Below, piece by piece: positions 1 through 6,603 of a stretch of DNA of 12,037 nucleotides. The stretch covers positions 1-12,037 of the forward strand of contig DXEQ01000258.1 of assembly GCA_019114885.1 (NCBI GenBank), given 5' to 3'. Numbering within the stretch: the stretch's first letter is position 1; the number at the start of each line of letters is the position of its first letter. The position numbers and the translations under genes were made by a program. The DNA comes from Candidatus Anaerobutyricum stercoripullorum (GTDB lineage: Bacteria; Bacillota; Clostridia; Lachnospirales; Lachnospiraceae). The notes below the pieces were generated by a model, which saw only the letters and a program-made list of their open reading frames with translations, had not been told where the DNA came from and did no database searches.

Positions 1-77
1 ATGCTGCCCACGTAATCCAGCTCCGCCTGGGTTACTGTGGCGCGGTGGATCTTGGATTTTAACATTGAAATATGCAT
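1..77 (-). CDS. panD: Aspartate 1-decarboxylase, N-terminal part (runs off the left edge)
   Basis: PanD is a pyruvoyl enzyme that decarboxylates L-aspartate to beta-alanine, the partner of pantoate in pantothenate synthesis. Only 25 full codons are in the window, but they are diagnostic: after MHISMLKSK comes IHRATVTQAELDYVGS, the conserved PanD start. Gly24-Ser25 is exactly the position at which PanD proenzymes self-cleave to make the pyruvoyl group, so this copy should be processable. The start at 77 is preceded by GGAAAGG at a suitable distance; a second Met at codon 5 is less likely because known PanD proteins have the longer form. It lies 31 bp after panC, as the last visible gene of the pan operon. 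The remainder, about 100 residues in the family, is outside the window. Confidence 0.93.
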   Translation of the reverse strand, partial: MHISMLKSKIHRATVTQAELDYVGS

Positions 78-108
78 TGTTTTTCCTTTCCGCCATGCAC
101 ATGGCTCA

Positions 109-948
109 TTATATAATAAAATTGTCTATGAGTCTAGTTTTTCCGATGTAGACGGCGATGGCGGCCAGGGTCGGTTCCTTGATGGTTTCGACCGGCTGCA
201 TGGAAAGACCGTCCACGATCTCCACGTAGTCGATGCGGGCCAGCGGCTCGCTGTTTATCTTTTCTGTCATGGCGGCTTTGACTGCGGCCGCGCTCTTTTC
301 ACCGTCCTGCACCATCTGCTGCCCAAGGGCGATGGACTGGCTTAAGATCAGGGCCGCTTTTCGCTCCTCTTTGTTCAAATAGGTATTACGGGAGCTTTTG
401 GCAAGGCCGTCCGCCTCCCGCACGATCGGGCAGCCGACGATCTCGATGTCCATATTCAGGTCGCGGACCATCCGGCGGATGACCGCCAGCTGCTGGGCGT
501 CTTTCTGACCGAAATAGGCGCGGTCCGGTGTGACAATGTTGAACAGCTTGCTCACCACGGTGCACACGCCCCTGAAATGGGTCGGACGGCTCTTACCGCA
601 GAGAGTGCCGGTCAGCACATCCATGTTCACCCATGTACAGAAGTCCGGCGCGTACATTTCTTCCGGTTCCGGATGGAACACCATGCTGACGCCGATGGAT
701 TCGCAGAGGCGGCAGTCCTGATCGAAGTCTCTCGGATAGGACTCCAGGTCTTCCGTCGGACCGAACTGAGTCGGGTTTAAAAAGACGCTGGTCACCACCC
801 GGTCGTTCTGCTCCACCGCCTTTCTCATCAAGCTGGCGTGGCCTTCGTGAAGGTAGCCCATGGTCGGCACCAGACCAACGGTAAGGCCCTCCTTCCGCCA
901 GGCTTTCACCTGTTCTCTTACTTCTTTTACTGTATATGCAATGATCAT
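109..948 (-). CDS. panC: Pantothenate synthetase (pantoate--beta-alanine ligase)
   Basis: PanC joins pantoate and beta-alanine with ATP, through a pantoyl-adenylate, to give pantothenate in the cytosol. The 279-residue product has the usual family length. Visible signatures are PTMGYLHEGH (residues 28-37, the HIGH-type nucleotide-binding motif), YFGQKDAQQ (145-153, pantoate and ATP contacts) and KSSRN (184-188, the KMSKS-like loop; many homologues have MSSRN). The frame is open upstream to 1002, adding 18 residues, but I chose Met at 948 because AAAGGAGAAGATTT stands directly before it and family proteins begin here. It is 66 bp downstream of panB and 31 bp upstream of panD, fitting a single transcript. 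Confidence 0.97.
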   Translation of the reverse strand: MIIAYTVKEVREQVKAWRKEGLTVGLVPTMGYLHEGHASLMRKAVEQNDRVVTSVFLNPTQFGPTEDLESYPRDFDQDCRLCESIGVSMVFHPEPEEMYAPDFCTWVNMDVLTGTLCGKSRPTHFRGVCTVVSKLFNIVTPDRAYFGQKDAQQLAVIRRMVRDLNMDIEIVGCPIVREADGLAKSSRNTYLNKEERKAALILSQSIALGQQMVQDGEKSAAAVKAAMTEKINSEPLARIDYVEIVDGLSMQPVETIKEPTLAAIAVYIGKTRLIDNFII

Positions 949-1014
949 AAATCTTCTCCTTTTTCCGTATCCTGTCCCACAAAATATGGGGAGCGAGGTC
1001 ATACATTTTCTGTA

Positions 1015-1842
1015 TCAGTACAGCTTCTCGATGACTTCGTCATCAATCTTGTACGTATGTTCCTCTGCCGGGAAGGAGCCATCCTTCACCGCAGCGTCAT
1101 AGTCCGCAAACGCCTGCCGCATGATCTCGCCCACGTTGGCAAACTTCCGCACGAACTTCGGACAGAAGTCTGAGAACATGGCAAGCATGTCCGCATAGAC
1201 CAGCACCTGGCCGTCGCAGCCGTTTCCCGCGCCGATACCGATGGTCGGGATGGACACTGCCTCGGAAACCAGTTTCGCCAGCTTCGCCGGAACACATTCC
1301 AGCACCACGGCGAAGGCGCCGGCCTCCTCCACTGCCTTTGCGTCATCGATCAGCTTCTGTGCCGCTTCCACCGTCTTGCCCTGCACCTTGAATCCGCCGA
1401 AGGCATTGATGGACTGCGGGGTGAGGCCCAGATGGGCGCACACCGGGATGGATGCATCCACGATCGCCTTAATCTGCGGACACACAACCGCGCCGCCCTC
1501 CAGCTTCACCGCGCCGCAGTGGGTCTCCTTCATGATGCGTCCCGCGTTGACCACCGCGTCATACACGGAAGTCTGATAAGACAGAAACGGCATATCCACC
1601 ACGACCAGCGCGTTTTTGGCGCCTCTGGCCACGGCCCTGCCATGATGGATCATATCCTCCACCGTCACGGCGATGGTATCCTCATAGCCAAGCATTACAT
1701 TTCCCAGAGAATCCCCCACCAGAATGGAGTTCACTCCGGCCTCATCCACCAGTCTGGCAGTGGAATAATCATATGCTGTCAGCATGGAAATCTTCTCGCC
1801 TTTTTCTTTCATCTGCTGAAATGTGGTCACTGTGTTTTTCAT
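1015..1842 (-). CDS. panB: 3-methyl-2-oxobutanoate hydroxymethyltransferase (ketopantoate hydroxymethyltransferase)
   Basis: PanB transfers a hydroxymethyl group from 5,10-methylene-tetrahydrofolate to alpha-ketoisovalerate, making ketopantoate, the first committed step to pantothenate. The 275-residue protein has normal family length and is a TIM-barrel enzyme by homology. Recognisable pieces are SMLTAYDYSTARLVDEAG near residue 19, LVGDSLGNVMLGY (41-53) with the metal-ligand Asp44, VVDMPFLSYQ with Asp83, KLEGG with Glu115, and LECVP with the catalytic-type Glu182. The start codon overlaps the stop of the upstream DUF2520 gene in an ATGA arrangement, suggesting translational coupling; GGGAGG precedes it by 9 bases. 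Confidence 0.97.
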   Translation of the reverse strand: MKNTVTTFQQMKEKGEKISMLTAYDYSTARLVDEAGVNSILVGDSLGNVMLGYEDTIAVTVEDMIHHGRAVARGAKNALVVVDMPFLSYQTSVYDAVVNAGRIMKETHCGAVKLEGGAVVCPQIKAIVDASIPVCAHLGLTPQSINAFGGFKVQGKTVEAAQKLIDDAKAVEEAGAFAVVLECVPAKLAKLVSEAVSIPTIGIGAGNGCDGQVLVYADMLAMFSDFCPKFVRKFANVGEIMRQAFADYDAAVKDGSFPAEEHTYKIDDEVIEKLY

Positions 1843-2714
1843 GAATCGATTCCTCCCATTTTCCCTTGATCATGCGCCAGCAGTCGGGCAACCGCATGGT
1901 AATCCCTGTCCGGATTCTTCCGTTTCGCCACACCGAGCAGCTTCCCGGACAGAAGCGCGTACAACTCCCTGTCTTTTTCATCCAAACAATCCATATGTTT
2001 CTGCAGCGTCTTAGTGTCACCCCGCTCCACCGGTCCTGTGAGACTGGCTGCGCAGCCATGGTCCAGGACCTTATGTACATTTCCTGCAATGAGGGGACGC
2101 AGAGCGGCAAGGGCGCTCTCTTCGTCAAACCCGCAGTCAGAAAGCAGGTCAAGGCTCTCCTGAATGAGAGCGATCACCTGATTGCTGCAGATGGCCGCCG
2201 CACAGTGATACTTCACCTTATCCTCCGCGCGGATCAGGCGCACCGGGTTCCCAAAGGACGCAAACAGCTCCTGCACCTCATCAAGATGTCTCTCGTCTCC
2301 TTCAATTGTGAAATACGCGTGTGAAAGCTCTTTGTATGAATCAAACCGGTCGCTGACCGCAAAGAGCGGATGGACAGAATATCCGAAAGCTCCGCTGTCC
2401 GCTATGCCCGGAAAGGCATCCGCCGCAGACAGGGCGCCGCTGCAATGATAAATATATTTACCTTCAATGGGAAGTTCCCGGATCTGCTCCCACACTGTGG
2501 TGATCAGACCGTCAGGAACCGTAAGAAACAGAGCATCACTCTTGCTGACCAGATCTTCCAGTTTCTCCAAAGAATCCGTTCCGGCAAAGTCTGCCGCTGT
2601 TCGTGCCGCATTGTTGTCGGCATCAAAAAAGCCTGATAAACTCAGGCCATGTAACACAAAATATTTGCCCAGGGAACATCCAACCTTCCCTGCGCCTATA
2701 ATTCCTGTATGCAT
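1839..2714 (-). CDS. panG: Rossmann-like and DUF2520 protein, probable ketopantoate reductase (PanG type)
   Basis: The 291-residue protein starts with a dinucleotide-binding fold: MHTGIIGAGKVG has GxGxxG at residues 7-12, and an acidic residue ends the second strand (FFDAD). The middle carries YSVHPLFA (112-119) and EDKVKYHCAAAICSN (164-178), typical of the DUF2520 family; Lys168 sits where ketopantoate reductases have their catalytic lysine. It is the first gene of the pan cluster and overlaps panB by 4 bp, and no classical panE or ilvC is visible here. A reductase of this kind, PanG, was described in Francisella tularensis with a functional Enterococcus faecalis homologue; I recall these as belonging to this family but cannot align them here. 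It would reduce ketopantoate to pantoate with NAD(P)H. AAGGTGATGAT precedes the start. The fold is certain; the substrate is inferred from context. Confidence 0.8.
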   Translation of the reverse strand: MHTGIIGAGKVGCSLGKYFVLHGLSLSGFFDADNNAARTAADFAGTDSLEKLEDLVSKSDALFLTVPDGLITTVWEQIRELPIEGKYIYHCSGALSAADAFPGIADSGAFGYSVHPLFAVSDRFDSYKELSHAYFTIEGDERHLDEVQELFASFGNPVRLIRAEDKVKYHCAAAICSNQVIALIQESLDLLSDCGFDEESALAALRPLIAGNVHKVLDHGCAASLTGPVERGDTKTLQKHMDCLDEKDRELYALLSGKLLGVAKRKNPDRDYHAVARLLAHDQGKMGGIDS

Positions 2715-2839
2715 ATCATCACCTTACTTTCGTAAAGTGAAGCTCCGAGTCTCATTCCCATGGATATAAGCTCAATATCTATCTGTGCCGCAGTCGGTAT
2801 GGTTTCTTCCGAATACCATCCATATACGCTGCCGTTATC

Positions 2840-2868
2840 ACTATAGCACCCCCGGAGCGTTTCGTAAA
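2840..2868 (-). promoter_or_regulatory. Sigma-A-type promoter for the pan operon
   Basis: On the minus strand, TTTACG (2863-2868, 4 of 6 matches to the -35 consensus) is followed after 17 bp by TATAGT (2840-2845, 5 of 6). TGC just before the -10 makes it an extended -10 promoter. Transcription would start near 2833, leaving a leader of about 120 nt before panG. Confidence 0.65.
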
Positions 2869-2893
2869 CAAAAACTTTCTATACTTTTTGTTT
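2866..2893. repeat. AT-rich inverted repeat after the HAD gene
   Basis: AAACAAAAA (2866-2874) and TTTTTGTTT (2885-2893) are perfect complements around a 10-base loop. The repeat begins 5 bases after the HAD stop codon on the minus strand and overlaps the pan -35 box. With only A/T pairs plus one C/G it would be a weak terminator hairpin; it could instead be a protein-binding site. Confidence 0.45.
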
Positions 2894-2898
2894 TTCTT

Positions 2899-3738
2899 TC
2901 AGAACAAATGCACATTTCCCAGCAGATATTTCTCAATCGCCTCCGCGCAGCCGTCGTGATCACAGTCCGCCACTACCACATCTGCCAGAGCTTTGACGTA
3001 TTCTTCCGCGTTCCCCATGGCAACTGCAAGCCCTGCCGTCTCCAGCACCTCCCGGTCATTATCCGCATCGCCCACGGCGATCGTCTCCTCCACAGAGATG
3101 CCCAGATGTTCGCAGAGGGCGAGAAGTCCGGTCCCTTTGTTGACTCCTGCCGCCGTGATCTCCAGCGACGCGATCTCCGAATGGACCACGGACACGGAAA
3201 GCCCCATCTTTTTCAGCCGCTCCTCTGTCACCAGCCTGTCCTCCGGCGAGCGGTGATAGAGATTACATTTCCCCACCTGTATCTGTTCTTCCTCAAAAAG
3301 CCGGTAAATATCTTTACATTTTCTGGCAGCATGGGCAAACAGCGGACGGTACAGCCCCATCTGATACTCCTCTATAACTTCAAACTTCTTCTGCTCCACG
3401 ATCGATTCGGTGGACAGAAAATGTACCATCAGATCCCGCTCCCTGGCCAGGTCCAGAATCTTCCGCATGTCCTCTGTCCGGATCGGGTTCCGGGCGATGG
3501 CCTTCTGCTCCCGGCAGTCATAAATAACGGCTCCGCTGGTGCAGTCCAGATAACGCACCTCCGGCAGCTGTTCCAGATATTCCGTAAGCTCCGCCACGCC
3601 GCGCCCGGTGGAGAGCACCACATGTTTTCCCTCAGCCGCCGCCCGGCGAATCATCTCCTTTGTCTTTTCCGATATCTCTTTTCTGGAATTGAGCAATGTG
3701 CCATCCATATCCAGAGCGATCAATTTATAATCTTTCAT
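2899..3738 (-). CDS. Cof-type HAD-IIB family phosphatase
   Basis: This 279-residue protein has all motifs of a haloacid-dehalogenase-superfamily hydrolase with a type IIB cap: DMDGTLL (residues 10-16, nucleophile Asp10 and acid/base Asp12), STGR (43-46, motif II), NKGTGL with Lys201 (motif III) and GDADND (223-228, motif IV, Mg2+ ligands). The cap occupies roughly residues 85-190. Such proteins dephosphorylate small phosphometabolites such as sugar phosphates or FMN; the substrate cannot be read from the sequence. I chose Met at 3738 because AGGAAAGG lies 7 bases upstream; the frame also allows a start 8 codons earlier. The metK terminator lies immediately before its ribosome-binding site, and I see no separate promoter, so expression may depend on readthrough. 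Confidence 0.9.
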   Translation of the reverse strand: MKDYKLIALDMDGTLLNSRKEISEKTKEMIRRAAAEGKHVVLSTGRGVAELTEYLEQLPEVRYLDCTSGAVIYDCREQKAIARNPIRTEDMRKILDLARERDLMVHFLSTESIVEQKKFEVIEEYQMGLYRPLFAHAARKCKDIYRLFEEEQIQVGKCNLYHRSPEDRLVTEERLKKMGLSVSVVHSEIASLEITAAGVNKGTGLLALCEHLGISVEETIAVGDADNDREVLETAGLAVAMGNAEEYVKALADVVVADCDHDGCAEAIEKYLLGNVHLF

Positions 3739-3754
3739 CTTTTTACCTTTCCTG

Positions 3755-3799
3755 TAAAACAAAAATACTTCCTGCTGTCAGAATTCCAACAGCAGGAAG
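3755..3799 (-). terminator. Intrinsic terminator after metK
   Basis: CTTCCTGCTGT (3768-3778) and ACAGCAGGAAG (3789-3799) form a perfect 11-bp stem with a 10-base loop. On the minus strand the stem is followed by TATTTTTGTTTTA, a good U-tract; the plus-strand side has no such tract, so it acts for metK. It lies 51 bp past the metK stop and only about 17 bases before the HAD gene's ribosome-binding site. Confidence 0.88.
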
Positions 3800-3850
3800 C
3801 TTCATGATCTTCTTGCGCAAAAATGCGGAGTCAGCCGCTTTCTTCCCTCA

Positions 3851-5041
3851 TTATGCCAGATACGCCTTAAGCATATCCACCTTGTCCAGCTTCTCCCACG
3901 GGAGGTCCAGATCGTTGCGTCCGAAATGTCCGTAAGCAGCCGTCTGCTTGTAGATCGGACGTCTCAGATCCAGCATCTTGATGATGCCGGCCGGTCTTAA
4001 GTCAAAGTTCTCACGGATGATCTCCACCAGCTTCTCCTCGGAAAGCTTGCCGGTTCCGAAGGTGTCCACCATGATGGAAGTCGGATGAGCCACACCGATG
4101 GCGTAGGAAAGCTGAATCTCACATTTGTCCGCCAATCCGGCTGCCACGATATTCTTTGCCACATATCTTGCGGCATAAGCTGCGGAGCGGTCCACCTTGG
4201 TGCAGTCCTTTCCGGAGAAAGCGCCGCCGCCGTGGCGGGCGTATCCGCCGTAAGTATCCACAATGATCTTCCGGCCGGTCAGGCCGCTGTCACCGTGTGG
4301 TCCGCCGATGACAAAACGTCCCGTCGGATTGATAAAATATTTGGTATCCTCGTCCACCATATCCTGCGGGATGATGGCATCGAATACATACTTCTTAATA
4401 TCCTCATGAATCTGTTCCTGTGTCACATCCGGGTCATGCTGTGTGGAAAGGACCACCGCGTCCAGGCGGCATGGTCTGCCTTCCTCATCGTACTCCACCG
4501 TCACCTGGGTCTTGCCATCCGGACGGAGATAAGGCAGCGTGCCATCCTTTCTCACTTTGGTAAGCTGCAGCGCCAGCTTGTGGGCCATGGCAATCGGATA
4601 AGGCATGTACTCTTCCGTCTCGTTGGTGGCGTAACCGAACATCATACCCTGATCACCGGCGCCGATGGCATCCAGTTCCTCGTCGGACATACCGTTCTCC
4701 TTTGCCTCCAGCGCCTTGTCCACGCCCATGGCGATATCCGGGGACTGCTCGTCCAGAGCTACGATCACACCGCAGGTCTCCGCGTCAAACCCGTACTTGC
4801 CTCTGGTGTATCCGATCTCTTTTACCGTATCGCGGACAATCTTCTGAATATCTACATATGCGCTGGTGGTCACCTCGCCCATCACAAGGACCAGACCTGT
4901 GGTCATGGCCGTCTCGCAGGCTACCCGGCTCATCGGGTCCTTCTCCATCAGTGCATCCAAAATAGCGTCTGAAACCTGGTCGCACATCTTATCCGGATGT
5001 CCTTCTGTCACAGATTCAGATGTAAACAATACTCTTTCCAT
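3851..5041 (-). CDS. metK: S-adenosylmethionine synthetase (methionine adenosyltransferase)
   Basis: MetK makes S-adenosylmethionine from methionine and ATP, with release of phosphate and pyrophosphate, supplying most cellular methylation. The 396-residue length is normal. Both family signatures are intact: GAGDQGMMFGY (127-137) and GGGAFSGKD (271-279), as is the N-terminal FTSESVTEGHPDKMCDQVSD with the ATP-contacting His15 and Asp17. The start at 5041 is supported by AAGGAG 11 bases upstream. It follows murA by only 15 bp, so it must depend on the murA promoter; there is no room for an S-box SAM riboswitch directly upstream, a common arrangement for metK in Firmicutes. Transcription ends at the hairpin at 3768-3799. 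Confidence 0.98.
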   Translation of the reverse strand: MERVLFTSESVTEGHPDKMCDQVSDAILDALMEKDPMSRVACETAMTTGLVLVMGEVTTSAYVDIQKIVRDTVKEIGYTRGKYGFDAETCGVIVALDEQSPDIAMGVDKALEAKENGMSDEELDAIGAGDQGMMFGYATNETEEYMPYPIAMAHKLALQLTKVRKDGTLPYLRPDGKTQVTVEYDEEGRPCRLDAVVLSTQHDPDVTQEQIHEDIKKYVFDAIIPQDMVDEDTKYFINPTGRFVIGGPHGDSGLTGRKIIVDTYGGYARHGGGAFSGKDCTKVDRSAAYAARYVAKNIVAAGLADKCEIQLSYAIGVAHPTSIMVDTFGTGKLSEEKLVEIIRENFDLRPAGIIKMLDLRRPIYKQTAAYGHFGRNDLDLPWEKLDKVDMLKAYLA

Positions 5042-5056
5042 CTTTCACTTCACTCC

Positions 5057-6370
5057 TTAGTTCATCGTTCCGGTTCTGAAAATGTACTTATTTGCCTCTT
5101 TCTCAGAATCTACCTTTTGAATCATTCCTCCGAGGGCCCGCAGCTTCTCGTCAAAGCGCTCATAGCCTCTCTGGATATAGCCAATCTGCGTCACCGTCGT
5201 ATAGCCTTCCGCCGCCAGCCCCGCGATCACGAGGGCCGCTCCCGCACGAAGGTCCGGCGTCTCCACAGTGGCTCCGGTGTACTTCTCCACACCGGATATA
5301 ATGGCCGTATTGCCCTCCACCACTTTGATGTTGGCGCCCATACGGCGCATCTCCTCCACATAACGGAATCGATTCTCAAAAATACTCTCTGTGATAATGC
5401 TGGTGCCCTTGGACAATCCCAGAGTCACCGCGATCTGCGGCTGCATATCCGTCGGAAATCCCGGATACGGCAGCGTCTTGATCTGCGTGTGTTTGAGACG
5501 TCTGGAAGCAACAACCCGGACCGCATCGTCCGACTCTTCCACCTGGGCTCCGATCTCACTCAGCTTGGCGGAGATTGCCTCAAGATGCTTCGGGATCACG
5601 TTCTTGATCAGCACATCTCCCCGTGTGGCTGCCGCCGCCATCATAAATGTACCGGCCTCGATCTGGTCCGGAATAATGGAATACTCCGTATCGTGGAACT
5701 TCTCCACGCCCTTGATACGGATCACATCCGTTCCGGCTCCCTTGATGTTGGCGCCCATGCTGTTTAAGAAGTTGGCCACATCTACGATGTGCGGCTCCTT
5801 TGCCGCGTTCTCGATGATGGTGTTGCCGTGGGCAAGAGATGCCGCCATCATGATATTGATGGTCGCTCCCACGGAGACCACATCCAGATAGATGTGACTT
5901 CCCCGCAGCTCTTCGGCGTCCACAATGATGATGCCGTGCTCGATCTTCACCTCCGCGCCCAGCGCGCGGAAGCCCTTGATATGCTGATCGATTGGACGGC
6001 TTCCGATCTCGCAGCCGCCCGGCAGGACAACCTTGGCCTTCTTGTATTTACCCAAAAGAGCTCCTATCAGATAATAGGAAGCCCGGATCTTTCTAATATA
6101 TTCATTATCCACCAGCAGATCTCCGCTGGAATCGATGTACTTTCCGCTGATCAATACTTCATTGTCGCCCTTGCGGACTACAGTCGCCCCAATCTGTTCC
6201 ATAGCCTGGAGCAGGACGTTGGTATCTCTTACATTCGGCATATTGTCGATCAGACACTGACCATCTGTCATAATCGCTGCCGCTAAAATTCCCAGTGCTG
6301 CATTCTTGGCGCCTCCGATCACCACTTCACCAACTAACGGAGTACCACCTTTGATAATATACTGTTCCAT
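5057..6370 (-). CDS. murA: UDP-N-acetylglucosamine 1-carboxyvinyltransferase
   Basis: MurA transfers enolpyruvate from PEP to UDP-GlcNAc, the first committed step of peptidoglycan precursor synthesis, in the cytosol. The 437-residue product is of normal length. GGAKNAAL (19-26) carries the Lys22-Asn23 pair that contacts the substrates, and PGGCEIGSRPIDQH (117-130) is the active-site loop with Cys120, the residue alkylated by fosfomycin. Cys rather than Asp implies ordinary fosfomycin sensitivity at the target. The frame is open 29 codons further upstream to 6457, but GAGGTG stands before Met 6370 and MEQYIIKGG is the typical MurA start. Firmicutes often have two MurA paralogues; which one this is cannot be decided here. 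It is transcribed with metK. Confidence 0.97.
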   Translation of the reverse strand: MEQYIIKGGTPLVGEVVIGGAKNAALGILAAAIMTDGQCLIDNMPNVRDTNVLLQAMEQIGATVVRKGDNEVLISGKYIDSSGDLLVDNEYIRKIRASYYLIGALLGKYKKAKVVLPGGCEIGSRPIDQHIKGFRALGAEVKIEHGIIIVDAEELRGSHIYLDVVSVGATINIMMAASLAHGNTIIENAAKEPHIVDVANFLNSMGANIKGAGTDVIRIKGVEKFHDTEYSIIPDQIEAGTFMMAAAATRGDVLIKNVIPKHLEAISAKLSEIGAQVEESDDAVRVVASRRLKHTQIKTLPYPGFPTDMQPQIAVTLGLSKGTSIITESIFENRFRYVEEMRRMGANIKVVEGNTAIISGVEKYTGATVETPDLRAGAALVIAGLAAEGYTTVTQIGYIQRGYERFDEKLRALGGMIQKVDSEKEANKYIFRTGTMN

Positions 6371-6413
6371 TCTCGCACCTCTATCTATATAAACCAAAAC
6401 ATATATTCTCTCT

Positions 6414-6517
6414 AAAATCACAGGATATGACATACTGCCCAAACCTCTGCAGTCCATCTATCAAATTAAAACTCATCTCTCGGCATCCGGGATGCCGCGT
6501 TCATATCCTGATACTTT
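6414..6517 (-). ncRNA. Candidate structured RNA element in the murA-metK leader
   Basis: In the transcript (minus strand), CAGGATATGA and TCATATCCTG, at 6501-6510 and 6421-6430, are perfect 10-bp complements. After a two-base mismatch, five further pairs (one G-U) extend the helix to 6414 and 6517. Enclosed are two hairpins: P2 at 6481-6497 (CGGCATC..GATGCCG with a tiny loop) and P3 at 6434-6453 (ACTGC..GCAGT, 10-base loop). The whole reads as a closed three-way junction of about 104 nt ending some 33 nt before the murA ribosome-binding site. It does not match the SAM-I, SMK or c-di-GMP patterns I know. Base pairing is seen; function is inference. Confidence 0.45.
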
Positions 6518-6542
6518 GCACTTCCATTCGTACAATCACTTC

Positions 6543-6571
6543 ATTATAACAAGAATGCTTCCTTTTGTAAA
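6543..6571 (-). promoter_or_regulatory. Strong sigma-A promoter for murA-metK
   Basis: Minus strand: TTTACA (6566-6571, 5 of 6) and a perfect TATAAT (6543-6548) with 17-bp spacing. TGT directly before the -10 adds an extended -10 element. The start of transcription would be near 6536. Confidence 0.88.
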
Positions 6572-6603
6572 TTCATAATTTAGATTTTGTAAAAACGATG
6601 CAT

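Larger units (their letters stand above)
2715..2898 (-). promoter_or_regulatory. Pan operon leader region with repeated TTTACGAAA elements
   Basis: This 184-bp gap separates the HAD phosphatase from the pan operon. Read on the minus strand it holds an AT-only inverted repeat (2866-2893), a promoter (2840-2868) and about 120 nt of leader. The 9-mer TTTACGAAA occurs twice, each time inside a short inverted repeat with the same centre: GTTTACGAAAC (2859-2869), over the -35 element, and ACTTTACGAAAGT (2726-2738), just before the panG ribosome-binding site. Such a pair could bind a repressor, but this is inference; I know of no regulator with this site. No riboswitch fold that I recognise is present. 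A minus-strand frame is open for about 60 codons across this gap but has no credible start. Confidence 0.4.
6371..6603 (-). promoter_or_regulatory. murA-metK promoter region and structured leader
   Basis: This 233-bp gap between the flavin reductase gene and murA holds the murA promoter (6543-6571) and a leader of about 165 nt. No clear terminator follows the flavin reductase gene, so readthrough into murA is possible. The leader has strong self-complementarity, listed separately. The part next to murA (6371-6413) is AT-rich with only a weak 5-bp stem. An in-frame ATG at 6457 lacks a ribosome-binding site. Confidence 0.7.

Noticed and set aside
2785..3807. A 340-codon plus-strand open frame opposite the HAD gene
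   Set aside because: The HAD motifs on the minus strand are complete; the plus frame spans the metK terminator region and the pan promoter and has no family features.
4085..4972. A 295-codon plus-strand open frame opposite metK
   Set aside because: It lies entirely antisense to an unambiguous metK, has no ribosome-binding site worth noting and its translation (His/Arg rich) resembles no protein; it is a by-product of GC-rich codon use in metK.
5042..5056. S-box (SAM-I) riboswitch before metK
   Set aside because: Only 15 bp separate murA and metK, and the S-box core pattern is not found in the murA leader either.
4997..5767. A 256-codon plus-strand frame opposite murA
   Set aside because: Antisense shadow of murA, whose catalytic loop and start are clear.
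6371..6457. 29-residue N-terminal extension of MurA from an upstream ATG
   Set aside because: No ribosome-binding site at 6457, a good one at 6370, and known MurA proteins start at the MEQYII-like sequence.
6481..6497. Terminator for the flavin reductase gene at the CGGCATC hairpin
   Set aside because: It lies downstream of the murA promoter, has a near-zero loop and no immediate U-tract; it fits better as part of the leader fold.
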